Below are positions 1-10,354 of a DNA stretch of 64,000 nt, one piece after another (position 1 is the stretch's first letter; each line of letters begins with the position of its first letter). Source of the stretch: Planctomycetota bacterium (lineage in GTDB: Bacteria; Planctomycetota; UBA1135; JACQFD01); assembly GCA_016792805.1 (NCBI GenBank), contig JAEUHX010000037.1:59278-123277 (forward strand), in the 5' to 3' direction. Under the pieces are notes generated by a model. It saw only the letters and a program-made list of their open reading frames with translations, made no database searches and was not told the origin of the DNA. Position numbers and translations under genes: made by a program.

Positions 1-3000
1 GTTCCCCAGCAGCTCCTCGGGACGCAGCGATTGCCGATCCAATCGATCGAAGCCCTCGAAGGGGCCGCCCGTGTCGCGCGCACCCTCGGCGACCTTCACT
101 CCGCCGGCCGCGTCCACGGCAACCTCTGCCCCGCCACCGTATCCATCGCGGGCCCCTACGTTTTGTGGGAATCGGCGCTCGACGCACTCGTCGAGGAATA
201 TGCCGAAGCGAGCGAGGACGTTCGATGGGCGCCCGGCATCGCGCCCGAACTCTGGGCCGTGGGCCCCGGCGCTGCCACCCGCGAGGGCGATATCTACTCC
301 CTCGCCGTATTATTGGGAACCGCATTTGTTGGCTCCGACTTCCTCGGCGACCTCGAAGGATATGTAGCTTTTGGCTGGCAGGATTGGGCTCAAAGCCCCG
401 ACCAGCAGCTGCCCGGGCTCGACGCCCTTGATGCCGTCGTCGGCCAGGGACGGCTACTTTCCCTCTGGCGCCGCGCTCTCATGAAAGACCCGGCGGAGCG
501 CGCCGTTTCGGCCGGCCAGCTCGCCGCCGCCTTCGCCGAGCGCGCCGAAGAGCTGCGCCGCGCGAGCGCCCCCGCCGTACAGATCACGCTGCCCGCGCGT
601 CCGTTGTCCCACGCAAGCGAAGCCGCGACGCCCTCGGAGCTCTCCGGAACGCCGCCGGAGGCGCTCGACCCCGAGAATCTCGTCGGGCACACCCTCGACG
701 GATACCGCGTCGTGCGCCAGCTCGGCCGCGGCGCCATGGGAATTGTGTATGAGGCGGTTCAGGTCAAGCTCGACCGGCCCATCGCGCTGAAAGTCCTCCT
801 CGGCGAGCAGTCGCTGCGCAAGGATCTGGCCGATCGGTTCGCGCGCGAAGCGCGCTCCGTCGCGAAGCTCAATCATCGCAATATTGCGATGGTCTTCGAC
901 GTCGGCAACGTCGGACGAGTTCACTATATCGCGATGGAGCTTGTCGACGGCGTGAGCCTCGACCGCGTTGTGCATGATCGGGCGCGCTCAGAGTCACAAA
1001 TCAGCTCGCCCTCAACGATCGCCTTCCGCGAGCGATATGTGCGCACGAGCCTCGAAGCCATTGCCGCCGTCGCCGATGCGCTCCACGAAGCGCACCGCCA
1101 CGGGCTCATCCATCGCGATGTCAAGCCGCAGAACATTCTTCTCACTGCCGAGGGCATCCCGAAGCTCGTCGACTTCGGGCTCGTGCGCGAGGATCACGGC
1201 GAGTCGCAGATGACGTCGATGGGATTTGTGGGAACCTATGCCTACTCGGCGCCCGAGCAGGTGATCTCCCGCTCCAACGTCGACCGGCGCGCCGACGTCT
1301 ATTCGCTCGGGGCGACGCTCTACGAGCTGCTGACACTGAAGCGCCCCTTCGACAGCTCCAGCAAGAAGGTCTTCGAAAAGCTCCAGGTCGACGCGCCCCC
1401 GTCGACGCGCTCCCTCAACCCGGCAATTCCTGCCGAGCTCGACACCGTCGTCCTGCACGCCCTCGCTCGCGAGCGGGAGAGCCGCTTCGGAACGGCGGCG
1501 CACTTTGCCGATGCGCTGCGAGACGTGCTGAAGAACGTGCCCGAAGAAGTGCTGGAGGCGGCGGCACCGCTGCCCGCGCGTCCCGACGGGGCGCACGCCG
1601 CCCCTGCCAGCTCCCATCTCCTGCGGCCCGCTTCCTCGACGCTCGGCGCGCTGTTTCGCCTCGAGACGCCAAACCCGTGGCCCGAGGTCGTGCACTCGCG
1701 CATTTTTGCAATTCGCGGCCGGCTCGAAGGGGCGCCGCGCGAAGCGAGCGATTTGTTGGTTCTCGTGGAAAACGATGCCGAGAGCCAGCCGGTGCGTGTG
1801 GCACTGCTGGAAGGCGGAGTCGTCGACGCGGCCATCGATCTGCGCGAGGGAGATAATTGGTTTTCCTTCGGGCTCCTCGACGCGACGCGGCGACATCTGT
1901 TACGTCCAGCGGTGGTCGACGGGGGCGGCAAGCCGGTCGGCGATGCGGCGGGGCTCGTGCGCGTTACCGTCGAGCGAAGCCGAGTTCCCATCCCGGCGAC
2001 GCGCCCACCGTCGGTGCGAGAAACGGCCTCGAGCCAGGGACGCCCCGTGCGCCCTCTGGAGCCCGAGGTCCATGCGCCGAGCTCGGTGACGCTCGAATCG
2101 CTCCAAGGCGGAGCGCGCCCGGCGAGCCGGCCATTCCCGACGAAGGCGGTCGCGGTTGGGCTCGTGGTGCTCGCGGCGCTGGGCGGATCGGGATATTTGG
2201 GAAGTCAGCTCTTGAGTACGAATGGGCCGCCGCCGACGCCCTCGCCGTTTTCGTTGCGCGTGGATTCGATCCGCGATCTCTCCCGAAAAGCTGATCTCGC
2301 GTCCCACATCAAGGCTGGGAGCGAACTCCGCAAGCTGTGGGACGATGCGAGCGTTGCCGCAACGTTCGACTCGAAGCTCCGCGCTGAGCTGTGGAATCTC
2401 GTCGCGGGGACCGCGCTCGCGGCGAAGGTCGAGCAGGCGAGCAGCGAGGAGAAGAAGAAGATCGCGGCGCTCGCCTCCGATCTATCGAAATTGGCGGAAG
2501 ACCCGAGCGTGCGGGCCGAGATCGACGGCACCCAAGGCACCCGCCGCATCGACCTGCGCATGCTCGAGGGCGCCGCCCTGCTCGCCGGCACGACGGAGGA
2601 CGCTCCCGCACAAGCCGCCAGGATCTTCCGCGATCTGCTTCTGACACTTCCGGAAGCCGACGTCGCGCGAGTTCCCTATTCGAAGAGAGCGGGCGATTTG
2701 TGGTCATCCGCAGTAGTGCGCCGCTTCGCAAAGCTCTCCGCTGCGAACGCAGAAAGCGCGCGCATCGAGGTCGATGAGATCCTCACGCTTCTTAAGAAAA
2801 CCGGGCTCGAGCTTCCCGCCGAGCGCCGCGGTGAGCTGCTCTTGACGAAGGCGCGCGCCCTCGAGGCAGTCGGCCAAGTGGAGAGCGCAATCAAGGAGGC
2901 GGACGCCTGCGCAGTAGCCGCGCCCGAGAAAAGTGATCTTCGGCGCAGTGCCTTGGAACTCGCTGACCGGCTCACCGGCGAGCACATGCGCGCGCGCGTC

Positions 3001-5718
3001 GAACCCGCCCTGAAGCGGGCCGCTGAGCCGACGCCGCCTGGCGCCGACCCCGCCACGTCGACGGAGGCTGCAACGCTCCTCGCGCAGGATCTCGAGGCCC
3101 ATCTGATCACACTTCGTGCGAGCCGAGAATTCACAAATCGAAAGTCACTCATCACGAGGTGCCTCGCGGCGCAGGCCCTCGCGTGGGACCGCGCGGGACA
3201 GCCCGCCCTTTCGATGGAGGCCTACGACCGGCTGCTGAGCGACACAGCGCCTTCCGACCTGGCTTCGTCGGATGCGAAAACCCACGCGCGAGCGCTCCTC
3301 GAGAAAGCACTTCTCTTGCTGGAGAGCCGCGATCCCAAGTGGAGCGGCGTGCGCGCGCAAGCGGCGGCGAAAATTCGGAAGCTTCAGGATCCCTGGAAAG
3401 CTACAGCTGCGATCACCGGAGACTTCGAATTCCGCGTGGAGCGAGCTCTTGCAGGGCTCGAAAGCTGGAGCACGGCGGGCGAGCGTTGGAAGCGGCTCTT
3501 CGCCTCGCAGCCAGAAGGTTCAGCAGAACGAACAAAAACGCTTGCGCTCTGGCTCGAGCACACAGCCGGCACCGATGCGACCGTCACCGCCGGTGACGCT
3601 TCCTGGATCCGTACTCTCCTCGGAGACCTTCGGCTCAAGGAATCCACACAAGCTGCGGAGGCGCTGCAGCGCGCCTATGCGGGCGAGCGGCTCACTCTAG
3701 CGATAGAGCTGTCGCGCCAGAGCAAGCCGGCTCCCGAGGGCTTCGACCACGAGCTGGCCACAGCGTGGCTCGGAGTTGCAACAGATCTCGCGAGCGCAAA
3801 GAAACTGGGGGTGGTGTCGGCGCCGCGAAGCCAGAGCCTCGCCCAGAGGGCGTGCGCAACACTCGTCGATCTGTGGTCTCGGGATACCGCTGCGGGACGC
3901 CCGCGGGCGACCCCCGAGGATCTCGCCACGGTCCTGGAGATCCTCCCGTCGGGCAACGAGCACTCGCGCGCCACGCTCGAATTCTGGAGCGCCCTCGCTC
4001 TCTCCGACGATGCGGCTCGCAAGGCCGCCCTCGAGAAGCTCCTCGGCAGCCCGCCAGCCGGTTGGAATCGGCTCGCGCAGGCGTGGCATGCGTACGCAAT
4101 GATCGAGAAGGAAGCCATCGAGAGCCTTCCTGAGGAGGATCGCCGAAAGCGCGCCCGAAGTGTGCTTTCCCTGGCGAACGGAATCACTTTCGAGCTGGGC
4201 TCTGAGGCGGAGCAGCTCCACGCACTTCTTACAAAATGGACGAAGGAACCAGAGGTCATCAAGCCGTCACCCCCGCCGCCGCCGCCCCCGCCCAATTTCA
4301 CCGAACAGCTGGTGAAGCTTCGCGGAGCCATCGCGGCAGCTCGCGGAGACGCGAAAGCTCTCCCGCCCCTTGAGAAGAAACTCACAAATCTCTCCACGGA
4401 AGCCAAGGATGCGGGGGCACCGCTTGCCGGCGAGGCGCTCGCGTCTGCGTGGGCGGAGCTCGCCTACAGCGCCCTCTCCCGGCCGGATGCGCAGACCGCG
4501 GCACGCGACGGCAAGGCGATGGCCGAAGCCCTCAGCTTCGCTCATCGCTGCCTCGCCGCGGCGGCGCCTCTTGCAATAAAAGGTTCTTCACTGGCGAAGG
4601 CTCTCGAGGATCAGCTCAAGGCGGCGGAACAGCTTCGAGATGCAGCGAAAGACATCGAGGTTCCGGAGATCCGCGGCGTCGCCGGAATCCTCTCGTTGCC
4701 GATGCCAGGCAACTGGATCCCTCAGACCTCCGCACCCTACGCCTATCCGGGATTTGTGCTGCGCCGCGATTGGGAACAGAGGCGCTACGAGATTCACGGC
4801 ACTGCCTTCCCCTACGTCAAAGGGGAGAAGACCGAGGAGCTTCTCAATCTGGCTGCTGCCGTCTCGGAGAGTCCCGCGAATGCAGCTCAAAAGGGCGCAC
4901 TCGAGGCTCGTCTGCGCGATCAGATCAGCGGGAATAGTGCACTTCGAGTAGGAACGCTCGAGGTTGCCTATGTGCAGGCTCTGGAACGAGGCCAGAAGCC
5001 CAGATTCCGAGTGGAAGTGAAGCTCAGGAATGCGTCGATTTTGGGAGGCGACTCGGTGGCGGGAGCCGGCATCGCGGTCCTCGACAGTGCTCGTGCGATG
5101 TGGATTATTGGGATTCGAGATCGAGAATCCGAGGATACTGGCATAGGAATCCTCGAGCGTACGCGTGAAGGAAGGGAGCTGGCCGCCGGGCTCGCGCTGG
5201 CGCAAGGGCTTGCCGAGGCTCCCATCGTCGGAGCGGCCGCCGACGTGTTTGTGTTTGAGCAGCCTTCGATCCGTTGGAAGCCGCCCGGGGCACTGGTGGC
5301 GTGGCAGCGGGCGCGAAATGACCATATTGGGCGAGACCCAGAGGCGGTCGATCTCAAAAAAGTCGCGCTGGGCCTCTGGCTCATCGGCGGCACAACCCAG
5401 GGGGGCCAACCCCTGGGGGCAAAGGTGTATTTGGAGGAGCATCCGGGTTCCCCCTTGGACCTCTGGTCGACGCTCAAGAATGAGCCCGGATTCGAGGAGG
5501 AACCGTGCCGTTGGTATACATACCCCCAGGAACCCAACGACGGAACGCCGCTGGCAGCATTCTCCTATTGCGCCGACGAAGGCATGGGTGAGTGGCGAGT
5601 CGGAGCAGTGAAGAAGCTCCCCCGCGGCGTGCGCGTGCTCCGCGGAACGTTGCCGTCTAATGCGGCGCTGGCTGATGTCATCGCACTGCGCGATTCGTTC
5701 CGCGCGGCACTAGAGTAG
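1..5718 (+). CDS. Giant Ser/Thr protein kinase, 5'-truncated by window edge (pseudokinase + kinase + TM + large C-terminal region)
   Basis: The frame is open from base 1, so the true start lies upstream; a TTG at 31 is only the first start-like codon. About 1900 residues are visible (numbering from 31). Residues 1-175 resemble a kinase C-lobe in which the catalytic loop reads HGNLCPATV instead of HRDxKxxN, so it is probably an inactive domain. Residues 224-500 form a complete Hanks-type kinase: glycine loop GRGAMG, K254 in IALKV, H361-R-D-V-K-P-Q-N, and DFG at 381. A single membrane segment follows at about 705-728, then about 1150 helical, TPR-like residues broken by a run of prolines near 1415. 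This is the usual receptor-kinase plan of planctomycetes, with the long part probably outside the membrane. The gene converges on the threonine dehydratase gene, 25 bases away. Kinase assignment is firm; the ligand or substrate is unknown. Confidence 0.9.
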   Translation, partial: VPQQLLGTQRLPIQSIEALEGAARVARTLGDLHSAGRVHGNLCPATVSIAGPYVLWESALDALVEEYAEASEDVRWAPGIAPELWAVGPGAATREGDIYSLAVLLGTAFVGSDFLGDLEGYVAFGWQDWAQSPDQQLPGLDALDAVVGQGRLLSLWRRALMKDPAERAVSAGQLAAAFAERAEELRRASAPAVQITLPARPLSHASEAATPSELSGTPPEALDPENLVGHTLDGYRVVRQLGRGAMGIVYEAVQVKLDRPIALKVLLGEQSLRKDLADRFAREARSVAKLNHRNIAMVFDVGNVGRVHYIAMELVDGVSLDRVVHDRARSESQISSPSTIAFRERYVRTSLEAIAAVADALHEAHRHGLIHRDVKPQNILLTAEGIPKLVDFGLVREDHGESQMTSMGFVGTYAYSAPEQVISRSNVDRRADVYSLGATLYELLTLKRPFDSSSKKVFEKLQVDAPPSTRSLNPAIPAELDTVVLHALARERESRFGTAAHFADALRDVLKNVPEEVLEAAAPLPARPDGAHAAPASSHLLRPASSTLGALFRLETPNPWPEVVHSRIFAIRGRLEGAPREASDLLVLVENDAESQPVRVALLEGGVVDAAIDLREGDNWFSFGLLDATRRHLLRPAVVDGGGKPVGDAAGLVRVTVERSRVPIPATRPPSVRETASSQGRPVRPLEPEVHAPSSVTLESLQGGARPASRPFPTKAVAVGLVVLAALGGSGYLGSQLLSTNGPPPTPSPFSLRVDSIRDLSRKADLASHIKAGSELRKLWDDASVAATFDSKLRAELWNLVAGTALAAKVEQASSEEKKKIAALASDLSKLAEDPSVRAEIDGTQGTRRIDLRMLEGAALLAGTTEDAPAQAARIFRDLLLTLPEADVARVPYSKRAGDLWSSAVVRRFAKLSAANAESARIEVDEILTLLKKTGLELPAERRGELLLTKARALEAVGQVESAIKEADACAVAAPEKSDLRRSALELADRLTGEHMRARVEPALKRAAEPTPPGADPATSTEAATLLAQDLEAHLITLRASREFTNRKSLITRCLAAQALAWDRAGQPALSMEAYDRLLSDTAPSDLASSDAKTHARALLEKALLLLESRDPKWSGVRAQAAAKIRKLQDPWKATAAITGDFEFRVERALAGLESWSTAGERWKRLFASQPEGSAERTKTLALWLEHTAGTDATVTAGDASWIRTLLGDLRLKESTQAAEALQRAYAGERLTLAIELSRQSKPAPEGFDHELATAWLGVATDLASAKKLGVVSAPRSQSLAQRACATLVDLWSRDTAAGRPRATPEDLATVLEILPSGNEHSRATLEFWSALALSDDAARKAALEKLLGSPPAGWNRLAQAWHAYAMIEKEAIESLPEEDRRKRARSVLSLANGITFELGSEAEQLHALLTKWTKEPEVIKPSPPPPPPPPNFTEQLVKLRGAIAAARGDAKALPPLEKKLTNLSTEAKDAGAPLAGEALASAWAELAYSALSRPDAQTAARDGKAMAEALSFAHRCLAAAAPLAIKGSSLAKALEDQLKAAEQLRDAAKDIEVPEIRGVAGILSLPMPGNWIPQTSAPYAYPGFVLRRDWEQRRYEIHGTAFPYVKGEKTEELLNLAAAVSESPANAAQKGALEARLRDQISGNSALRVGTLEVAYVQALERGQKPRFRVEVKLRNASILGGDSVAGAGIAVLDSARAMWIIGIRDRESEDTGIGILERTREGRELAAGLALAQGLAEAPIVGAAADVFVFEQPSIRWKPPGALVAWQRARNDHIGRDPEAVDLKKVALGLWLIGGTTQGGQPLGAKVYLEEHPGSPLDLWSTLKNEPGFEEEPCRWYTYPQEPNDGTPLAAFSYCADEGMGEWRVGAVKKLPRGVRVLRGTLPSNAALADVIALRDSFRAALE

Positions 5719-5743
5719 CTTTACGGCCTACCAGCCGGAGAGT

Positions 5744-6784
5744 TTAGTTCTTCTTCGTCGGCGCGACGCGCACCACGAGCTGGATCTTCGACGGGCCGCC
5801 ATCGGCGGCGCGCGGCTCCTGCGCTACGCAGACATCCACATTTCCGCCGGAGATGATGCAGCAGACCGTGCGGTCCTTCACGCCGCGCACATGCCCTTCG
5901 AGAAGCGCCGCGACTGGCGCCGCGCCCGCCCCCTCCGCAACAATCTTTGCCCGCTCCAGTAACAGATGCACCGAGCGCGCAATCGCCTCGTCGGAGACGG
6001 AAACCACTTCATCGGCGTACCTCCGTACGATCTCCCAGGTCACTTTTCCTGGGTGGCGCACGGCGATCCCCTCGGCGATTGTGAACCCCGCGTCGCAGGT
6101 CCGGTAGCGCTTCGCCTTCATCGACTTCACAAAAGGATCCATCGTCGCCGACTGCACTCCGATCACGCGCACGTCGGGACGCAGCGCCTTGAATGCCAAG
6201 GCGATCCCAGCGAGGAGCCCGCCCCCGCCGACCGGAACCAGCACGGCGTCGAGCTGCTCCAGCTGCTTCACCAGCTCAAGCCCCACCGTCCCCTGTCCAT
6301 GGATCACCTCGAGGTCGTCGAAGGGATGCACAAAATAGGCCCCTTCACGCTGCGAGAATTGAAGAGCGTATTTATATGCTTCCGCAAAATTCGCCCCGTG
6401 CAGAACGACGTGCGCGCCGTAGCGCCGCGTCGCCTCGACCTTGGAGGCGGGCGAGCCTTCAGCCATCACGATCGTCGCCCGCACACCCGCACTCTCGGCG
6501 CCGAGGGCGACGCCTTGGGCATGATTGCCCGCCGACGCCGCCACGACGCCATGCCGCAGCACCGATTTGTCCTTTGCGGCAATCTTTGCAATCTTCGCGA
6601 ACGCACCGCGGATCTTGAACGAGCCCGTGCGCTGCAGATTCTCGAGCTTTAAGTACACATTGGCGCCGGCGAGCGCGGACAGCGTGCGCGACGGCTGCAC
6701 GGGCGTCTCGCGCGCAACCCCCGCAAGGCGGTCCTGCGCGCGGCGGATGTCGGCAAGATTGCGCTCAAGAAACGGATCGATCAC
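5744..6784 (-). CDS. ilvA: Threonine dehydratase, short (catabolic-type) PLP enzyme
   Basis: The 346-residue protein is a fold-type II PLP enzyme that deaminates threonine (and serine) to 2-oxobutyrate. The PLP lysine motif SFKIRGA is near residue 55 and the phosphate-binding glycine loop VGGGGLLAG near residue 175. Length matches the catabolic or short form: the C-terminal ACT-like regulatory domain of the roughly 510-residue biosynthetic enzyme is absent, so allosteric control by isoleucine is not expected. The start is GTG, overlapping the stop of the upstream lipoprotein gene by four bases (GTGA), which supports translational coupling and places it last in a ten-gene string. A serine or threo-3-hydroxyaspartate enzyme of the same fold cannot be excluded. 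Confidence 0.9.
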   Translation of the reverse strand: MIDPFLERNLADIRRAQDRLAGVARETPVQPSRTLSALAGANVYLKLENLQRTGSFKIRGAFAKIAKIAAKDKSVLRHGVVAASAGNHAQGVALGAESAGVRATIVMAEGSPASKVEATRRYGAHVVLHGANFAEAYKYALQFSQREGAYFVHPFDDLEVIHGQGTVGLELVKQLEQLDAVLVPVGGGGLLAGIALAFKALRPDVRVIGVQSATMDPFVKSMKAKRYRTCDAGFTIAEGIAVRHPGKVTWEIVRRYADEVVSVSDEAIARSVHLLLERAKIVAEGAGAAPVAALLEGHVRGVKDRTVCCIISGGNVDVCVAQEPRAADGGPSKIQLVVRVAPTKKN

Positions 6785-9207
6785 GGCTTTCCCATCGGCA
6801 TCGTAGAGGTGGCGGCAGGAGCAGCGCCCCGGAGAATCCCTTCTCGGTCGGCGAGGACCCGGCCGATGTCACGAATCTCCTCGACCGCGAGCTTCCAGAG
6901 CTGGGGCGCCGTGGCCGCTCCCTCGTCCCAGGCGAGCCCCGGGTGCAGCCGCAGGGATCCCGACACGCTTCGTTCGTGGGCTTCTTCCACGAATTCACGC
7001 CCGAGGTCGGCGAATCCGATCGAGTGCGGAGGCCGTGCAGCCGGCTCCTCGCACGCCTCCAGAATCTCCGCCAGCACGATCTCGGGGTCAGCCCCTTCGA
7101 CGAGCGCCGTGAGCTCCGCGCGCTTCTCAAGCCTCCCTTCGATCGTACTCATCGAGAACCCGGCTTCGATGAGCCACGAGATCACCCTTGGAATGTGCGG
7201 CAGAACAGGAACGTATTCTGTGGCATCCGCGAGGTGTCCGAGTTCATGACACAAAACCAATGCCAGCACCCGCGGCGCGAGCGGCGAGCCATCCCGCAGC
7301 AGCGCTCGCCGGATGAGCCGCCGGGGCGCGTCGCCCACTTCGTCCGCAGCGGCTCGCCGGGCGGCCTCGACCCGAGGCAGACGTTGCGCCGGAAGCGCCC
7401 CGCGCCCGCTCGCCCGGTCATGATCCAACCAGGCGCGCTCATGGTCGTAGGCCGCGGCGAGATCGCTCGCCGCGTCGAGCACCAGCAGCACGCTCTCCGG
7501 CAGCGTTGCGCCGCCAAAGCGCGCGCCGAGCGCCTCAAGCCGCGTGTGGAGGCTGCTCGCTTCCCCGAGGGCGAGCCGTCCCTCATAACGCCGGCCAAGG
7601 ACCGTGCCCGAGAGCGTCGACTCCCCCGCGCGGCGCACAGAGAAGCCTTCGACGGGGCCGAAGAAGCGCTTTCCGAGGCGGAGCTCGTATCCGAGCGCCT
7701 CGAAATAGCTCACAATTCCGGGCTCACCGGGATGGGCGCCGATGAGCGCTCCCACGGGGAAGTGAATCTCCGTGCGCGAGCCTTCGACCACATCGCGTCC
7801 TATCAGCGCTCGGCTCTCGCGGGCGAGCGGCTCGAGTGACGCGCGCAGCAGCCCCGACGCCTCTCCGCCCCCGGCCGGAGCGCGCAGCTCATCGCGGAGA
7901 AACGCCACGAGAGCACGGAAGCCTCGCGCCTCTCGCAGCAGCGAATCGCACTCCTCGAGCACCGATGGTTCTGTAGCAATCGGCCGTGCCGCAGCCGCGC
8001 ATTCTGCAGCTTCCTCGGTCCATCCGGCTGCCAGCAGGCGGCGGGCGAGTTCGAGCTTGGCCGCAGCACTCTTCGGCACGACCGCCGCCCGAGCGACGGC
8101 CGCTTCGAGGGCCCCGAGCTCGGCGCGCGCCCGCTCCCGCGCGCTCGGCTGCGGCAGCACCTCCAGCATCGGCAAGACCCACTCCCGGTAGAGCGCCAGC
8201 GCACCGGAGAAATCTCCATCTCGAAACCGAGCCGACCGAAGGGCCCGGAGCGTCGCAAAAGTACGATCTCCGTTTTTGTACGCCCTCTCCCATTCGAGGC
8301 GGGCCGCCGCCGTACGCCCCTGGACCGCCGCCAACGTGGCCGCGAGCGCAGCCTGCTCGGCGGCGAGCGCCGCGCTGCGCGGCTTGCGTCGGGCCTCCTC
8401 GAGGCGCAGGGCGATCGTGGTTGAGGACTTGCGTCCGAGGCCGCGCTGAGCCGCGGCTGCGAGCACCTCGCAGCCACCCGCCGTTCGCAATAATTGCTCG
8501 CCGTGCTTCTCGACGAGCTCATCCACAGGGAAATGCGGGAATCTCACATCTCGAAAGACTTGAAAGCGCAGCGCCAGCTCCGCCGATGCCGCGGCCGAAT
8601 CCGCGTCGAGCCCCTCAGCGCGCGCGTGCCACTCGCGCTCCGTCTCCGGACGAAAACCTATCTGTGCACTCTGCCGCACCCATGCGAGAAGCGGCTCCAC
8701 CTCCAGAGGAAGCACAAGGGCCGCGAGCCGAGCGAACTCCACTCCGGCGCCCGGCTCTTCGAACGACTCCGCGAGGCCCGAGAGTCCGAGGTAGCTCCAC
8801 CCGAACGACGGGTCCGCAGCGAGCGCCCGGTGAATCAGCTCCCGCCGCGCCTCGCCGTTGCGCAGCCGCGAAAGCAAATAAAGCGCCTGCGCCGAACGGG
8901 GCTCCCGCTCCACGGCCCGCTCCGCCTCCTCCATGGCCTCGCTGCGCCTCATCTGTGCAATCATCAAATCCTGCAGCGCGCGGTGCGCCCGCACGAACTT
9001 CGGGTCGGCCGCAATGGCCTCCCTCAGCGCGGCTTCCGCCGCAGCCACATCGCCCACCGCGAGCATCTCCCGAGATTTCTGCCACAAATCGAGCGCCTGA
9101 GCCGCCGGCGGTGTGCGGAGCGCCGGGATCAGAACGTCATGGCTCGAAGCGCAGCTGATCGCCAACGGCGCCAGCGCAAGCACTCCCAGGAATGTCGAGC
9201 GCCTCAC
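6781..9207 (-). CDS. TPR-rich lipoprotein with an HExxH metallopeptidase-like motif
   Basis: The 808-residue protein starts at GTG inside a GTGA overlap with ribD. It has a lipoprotein signal peptide (MRRSTFLG..LAISCASS), so it should be anchored outside the cytoplasmic membrane. Residues about 35-450 are alanine-rich helical repeats of TPR type. Near the C-terminus LCHELGHLADATEY contains HELGH at 654-658, the zinc-binding core of gluzincin-type peptidases; a possible third ligand (Glu) lies downstream but I cannot assign it. No standard family is recognised. I infer an envelope metallopeptidase or a structural relative. It is translationally linked to ribD and to the threonine dehydratase, and no functional link is evident. 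Confidence 0.8.
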   Translation of the reverse strand: MRRSTFLGVLALAPLAISCASSHDVLIPALRTPPAAQALDLWQKSREMLAVGDVAAAEAALREAIAADPKFVRAHRALQDLMIAQMRRSEAMEEAERAVEREPRSAQALYLLSRLRNGEARRELIHRALAADPSFGWSYLGLSGLAESFEEPGAGVEFARLAALVLPLEVEPLLAWVRQSAQIGFRPETEREWHARAEGLDADSAAASAELALRFQVFRDVRFPHFPVDELVEKHGEQLLRTAGGCEVLAAAAQRGLGRKSSTTIALRLEEARRKPRSAALAAEQAALAATLAAVQGRTAAARLEWERAYKNGDRTFATLRALRSARFRDGDFSGALALYREWVLPMLEVLPQPSARERARAELGALEAAVARAAVVPKSAAAKLELARRLLAAGWTEEAAECAAAARPIATEPSVLEECDSLLREARGFRALVAFLRDELRAPAGGGEASGLLRASLEPLARESRALIGRDVVEGSRTEIHFPVGALIGAHPGEPGIVSYFEALGYELRLGKRFFGPVEGFSVRRAGESTLSGTVLGRRYEGRLALGEASSLHTRLEALGARFGGATLPESVLLVLDAASDLAAAYDHERAWLDHDRASGRGALPAQRLPRVEAARRAAADEVGDAPRRLIRRALLRDGSPLAPRVLALVLCHELGHLADATEYVPVLPHIPRVISWLIEAGFSMSTIEGRLEKRAELTALVEGADPEIVLAEILEACEEPAARPPHSIGFADLGREFVEEAHERSVSGSLRLHPGLAWDEGAATAPQLWKLAVEEIRDIGRVLADREGILRGAAPAATSTMPMGKP

Positions 9208-10322
9208 GGAGCGTCGATTCCCAAGAATCCGCTCACGACCACGTCGTCCTCGATGCGCTCGACGGAGACTTCTCTCAAAACTGGAGCCGCCGCCATGATC
9301 GGGGCCTCCGGGGGGCCAGCCGGGCTTCCGGCGGGCACGGCTCCGCCGGCGATCTTGGGCGCCAGAAACACGAGTACCTGGTCCAGAAGCCCGCGCTCGC
9401 GCAACGCGCCGAGAAGTTCGGGGCCGCCCTCCACCAGCAGCCGCCGAACGCCGCGGGAGCCCAGAAGCGCCAGCGCCGTGGCAAGATTCACGCGACCGGT
9501 TTGTCCATCGGCGGGAATCTCAAGAATCTGCGCTCCCGCGCGCTCGAGGGCATGCCGCCGCTCGGGGAGCGCTCCGGGAGCTGTAAGAATCCACACCGGG
9601 GCCTCCGGCAAGCGAAGCAGCTGCGCGGTCACGGGCGTGCGCAGCTCGGAGTCAAAGACGATGCGCGCGGGCGGTTTTTGTAATGTAAGCTTCGTCCGGC
9701 AGGTCAGAAGCGGGTCGTCTGCCAACACGGTTCGCACGCCGACGGCGACGCCCTCGCAGCGCCCACGAAGATCGTGGACCCGCAGCCGCGACGGCTCCGA
9801 GCTCACCCACTTTGAATCGCCCGTCGAGAGCGCCATGCGCCCATCGAGTGTCATGGCCCACTTCCCAACAACCCACGGCCGCGGCCGGTCGAGCGCCGCG
9901 AGAAACGGGCGATTCTGCGCCGCGAATCGCTGGTCCCCTTCCAATAATTCGACGCGCACGCCGGCGTCGCGCAGCCTCGCAAGGCCCCGGCCTCGATGCA
10001 CAGGATTCGGATCGACCGCGCCTACGACCACTCGGCGGATCCCCGCTCGCACGATGGCCTCCACGCACGGCGGAGTCTTGCCCTGCGTCGAGCAAGGCTC
10101 GAGAGAAATCACCATTCCGTCGGGGCGCCGGCCGCGCTGTGCGGCATCCTCGAGGGCCGCGACCTCCGCATGGGGCCCTCCGTAGAATGCGTGATACCCG
10201 CGCCCGACCACCTCGTCGCCTGCGAGCGCCACCGCGCCGACGCGCGGATTCGGTTCCACATGGCTGCGCCCGAGGTCGGCGAGACGCCAGCATTCCTCAA
10301 GAATCCGAGCGAGATCCACCAT
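9204..10322 (-). CDS. ribD: Bifunctional riboflavin biosynthesis protein RibD (deaminase/reductase)
   Basis: The 372-residue protein carries out the second and third steps of riboflavin synthesis. The N-terminal cytidine-deaminase-like domain shows the zinc motifs HAEVAAL (near residue 50) and PCSTQGKTPPC (near residue 75). The C-terminal reductase domain starts at about residue 145 (RPWVVGKWAMTLDGR) and includes VEGGPELLGAL. The ATG at 10322 was chosen because homology begins at MVDLARILEEC; the open frame upstream has no similarity and would run into the preceding gene. The rest of the rib pathway is not in the window. Confidence 0.95.
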   Translation of the reverse strand: MVDLARILEECWRLADLGRSHVEPNPRVGAVALAGDEVVGRGYHAFYGGPHAEVAALEDAAQRGRRPDGMVISLEPCSTQGKTPPCVEAIVRAGIRRVVVGAVDPNPVHRGRGLARLRDAGVRVELLEGDQRFAAQNRPFLAALDRPRPWVVGKWAMTLDGRMALSTGDSKWVSSEPSRLRVHDLRGRCEGVAVGVRTVLADDPLLTCRTKLTLQKPPARIVFDSELRTPVTAQLLRLPEAPVWILTAPGALPERRHALERAGAQILEIPADGQTGRVNLATALALLGSRGVRRLLVEGGPELLGALRERGLLDQVLVFLAPKIAGGAVPAGSPAGPPEAPIMAAAPVLREVSVERIEDDVVVSGFLGIDAP

Positions 10323-10354
10323 TGCGGCCGGGGATTTCAATAGTTCTTCGGACC

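Noticed and set aside
7986..10185. Long plus-strand frames opposite the TPR lipoprotein and ribD
   Set aside because: They are GC-rich antisense shadows full of Arg/Pro/Ala, without any domain.
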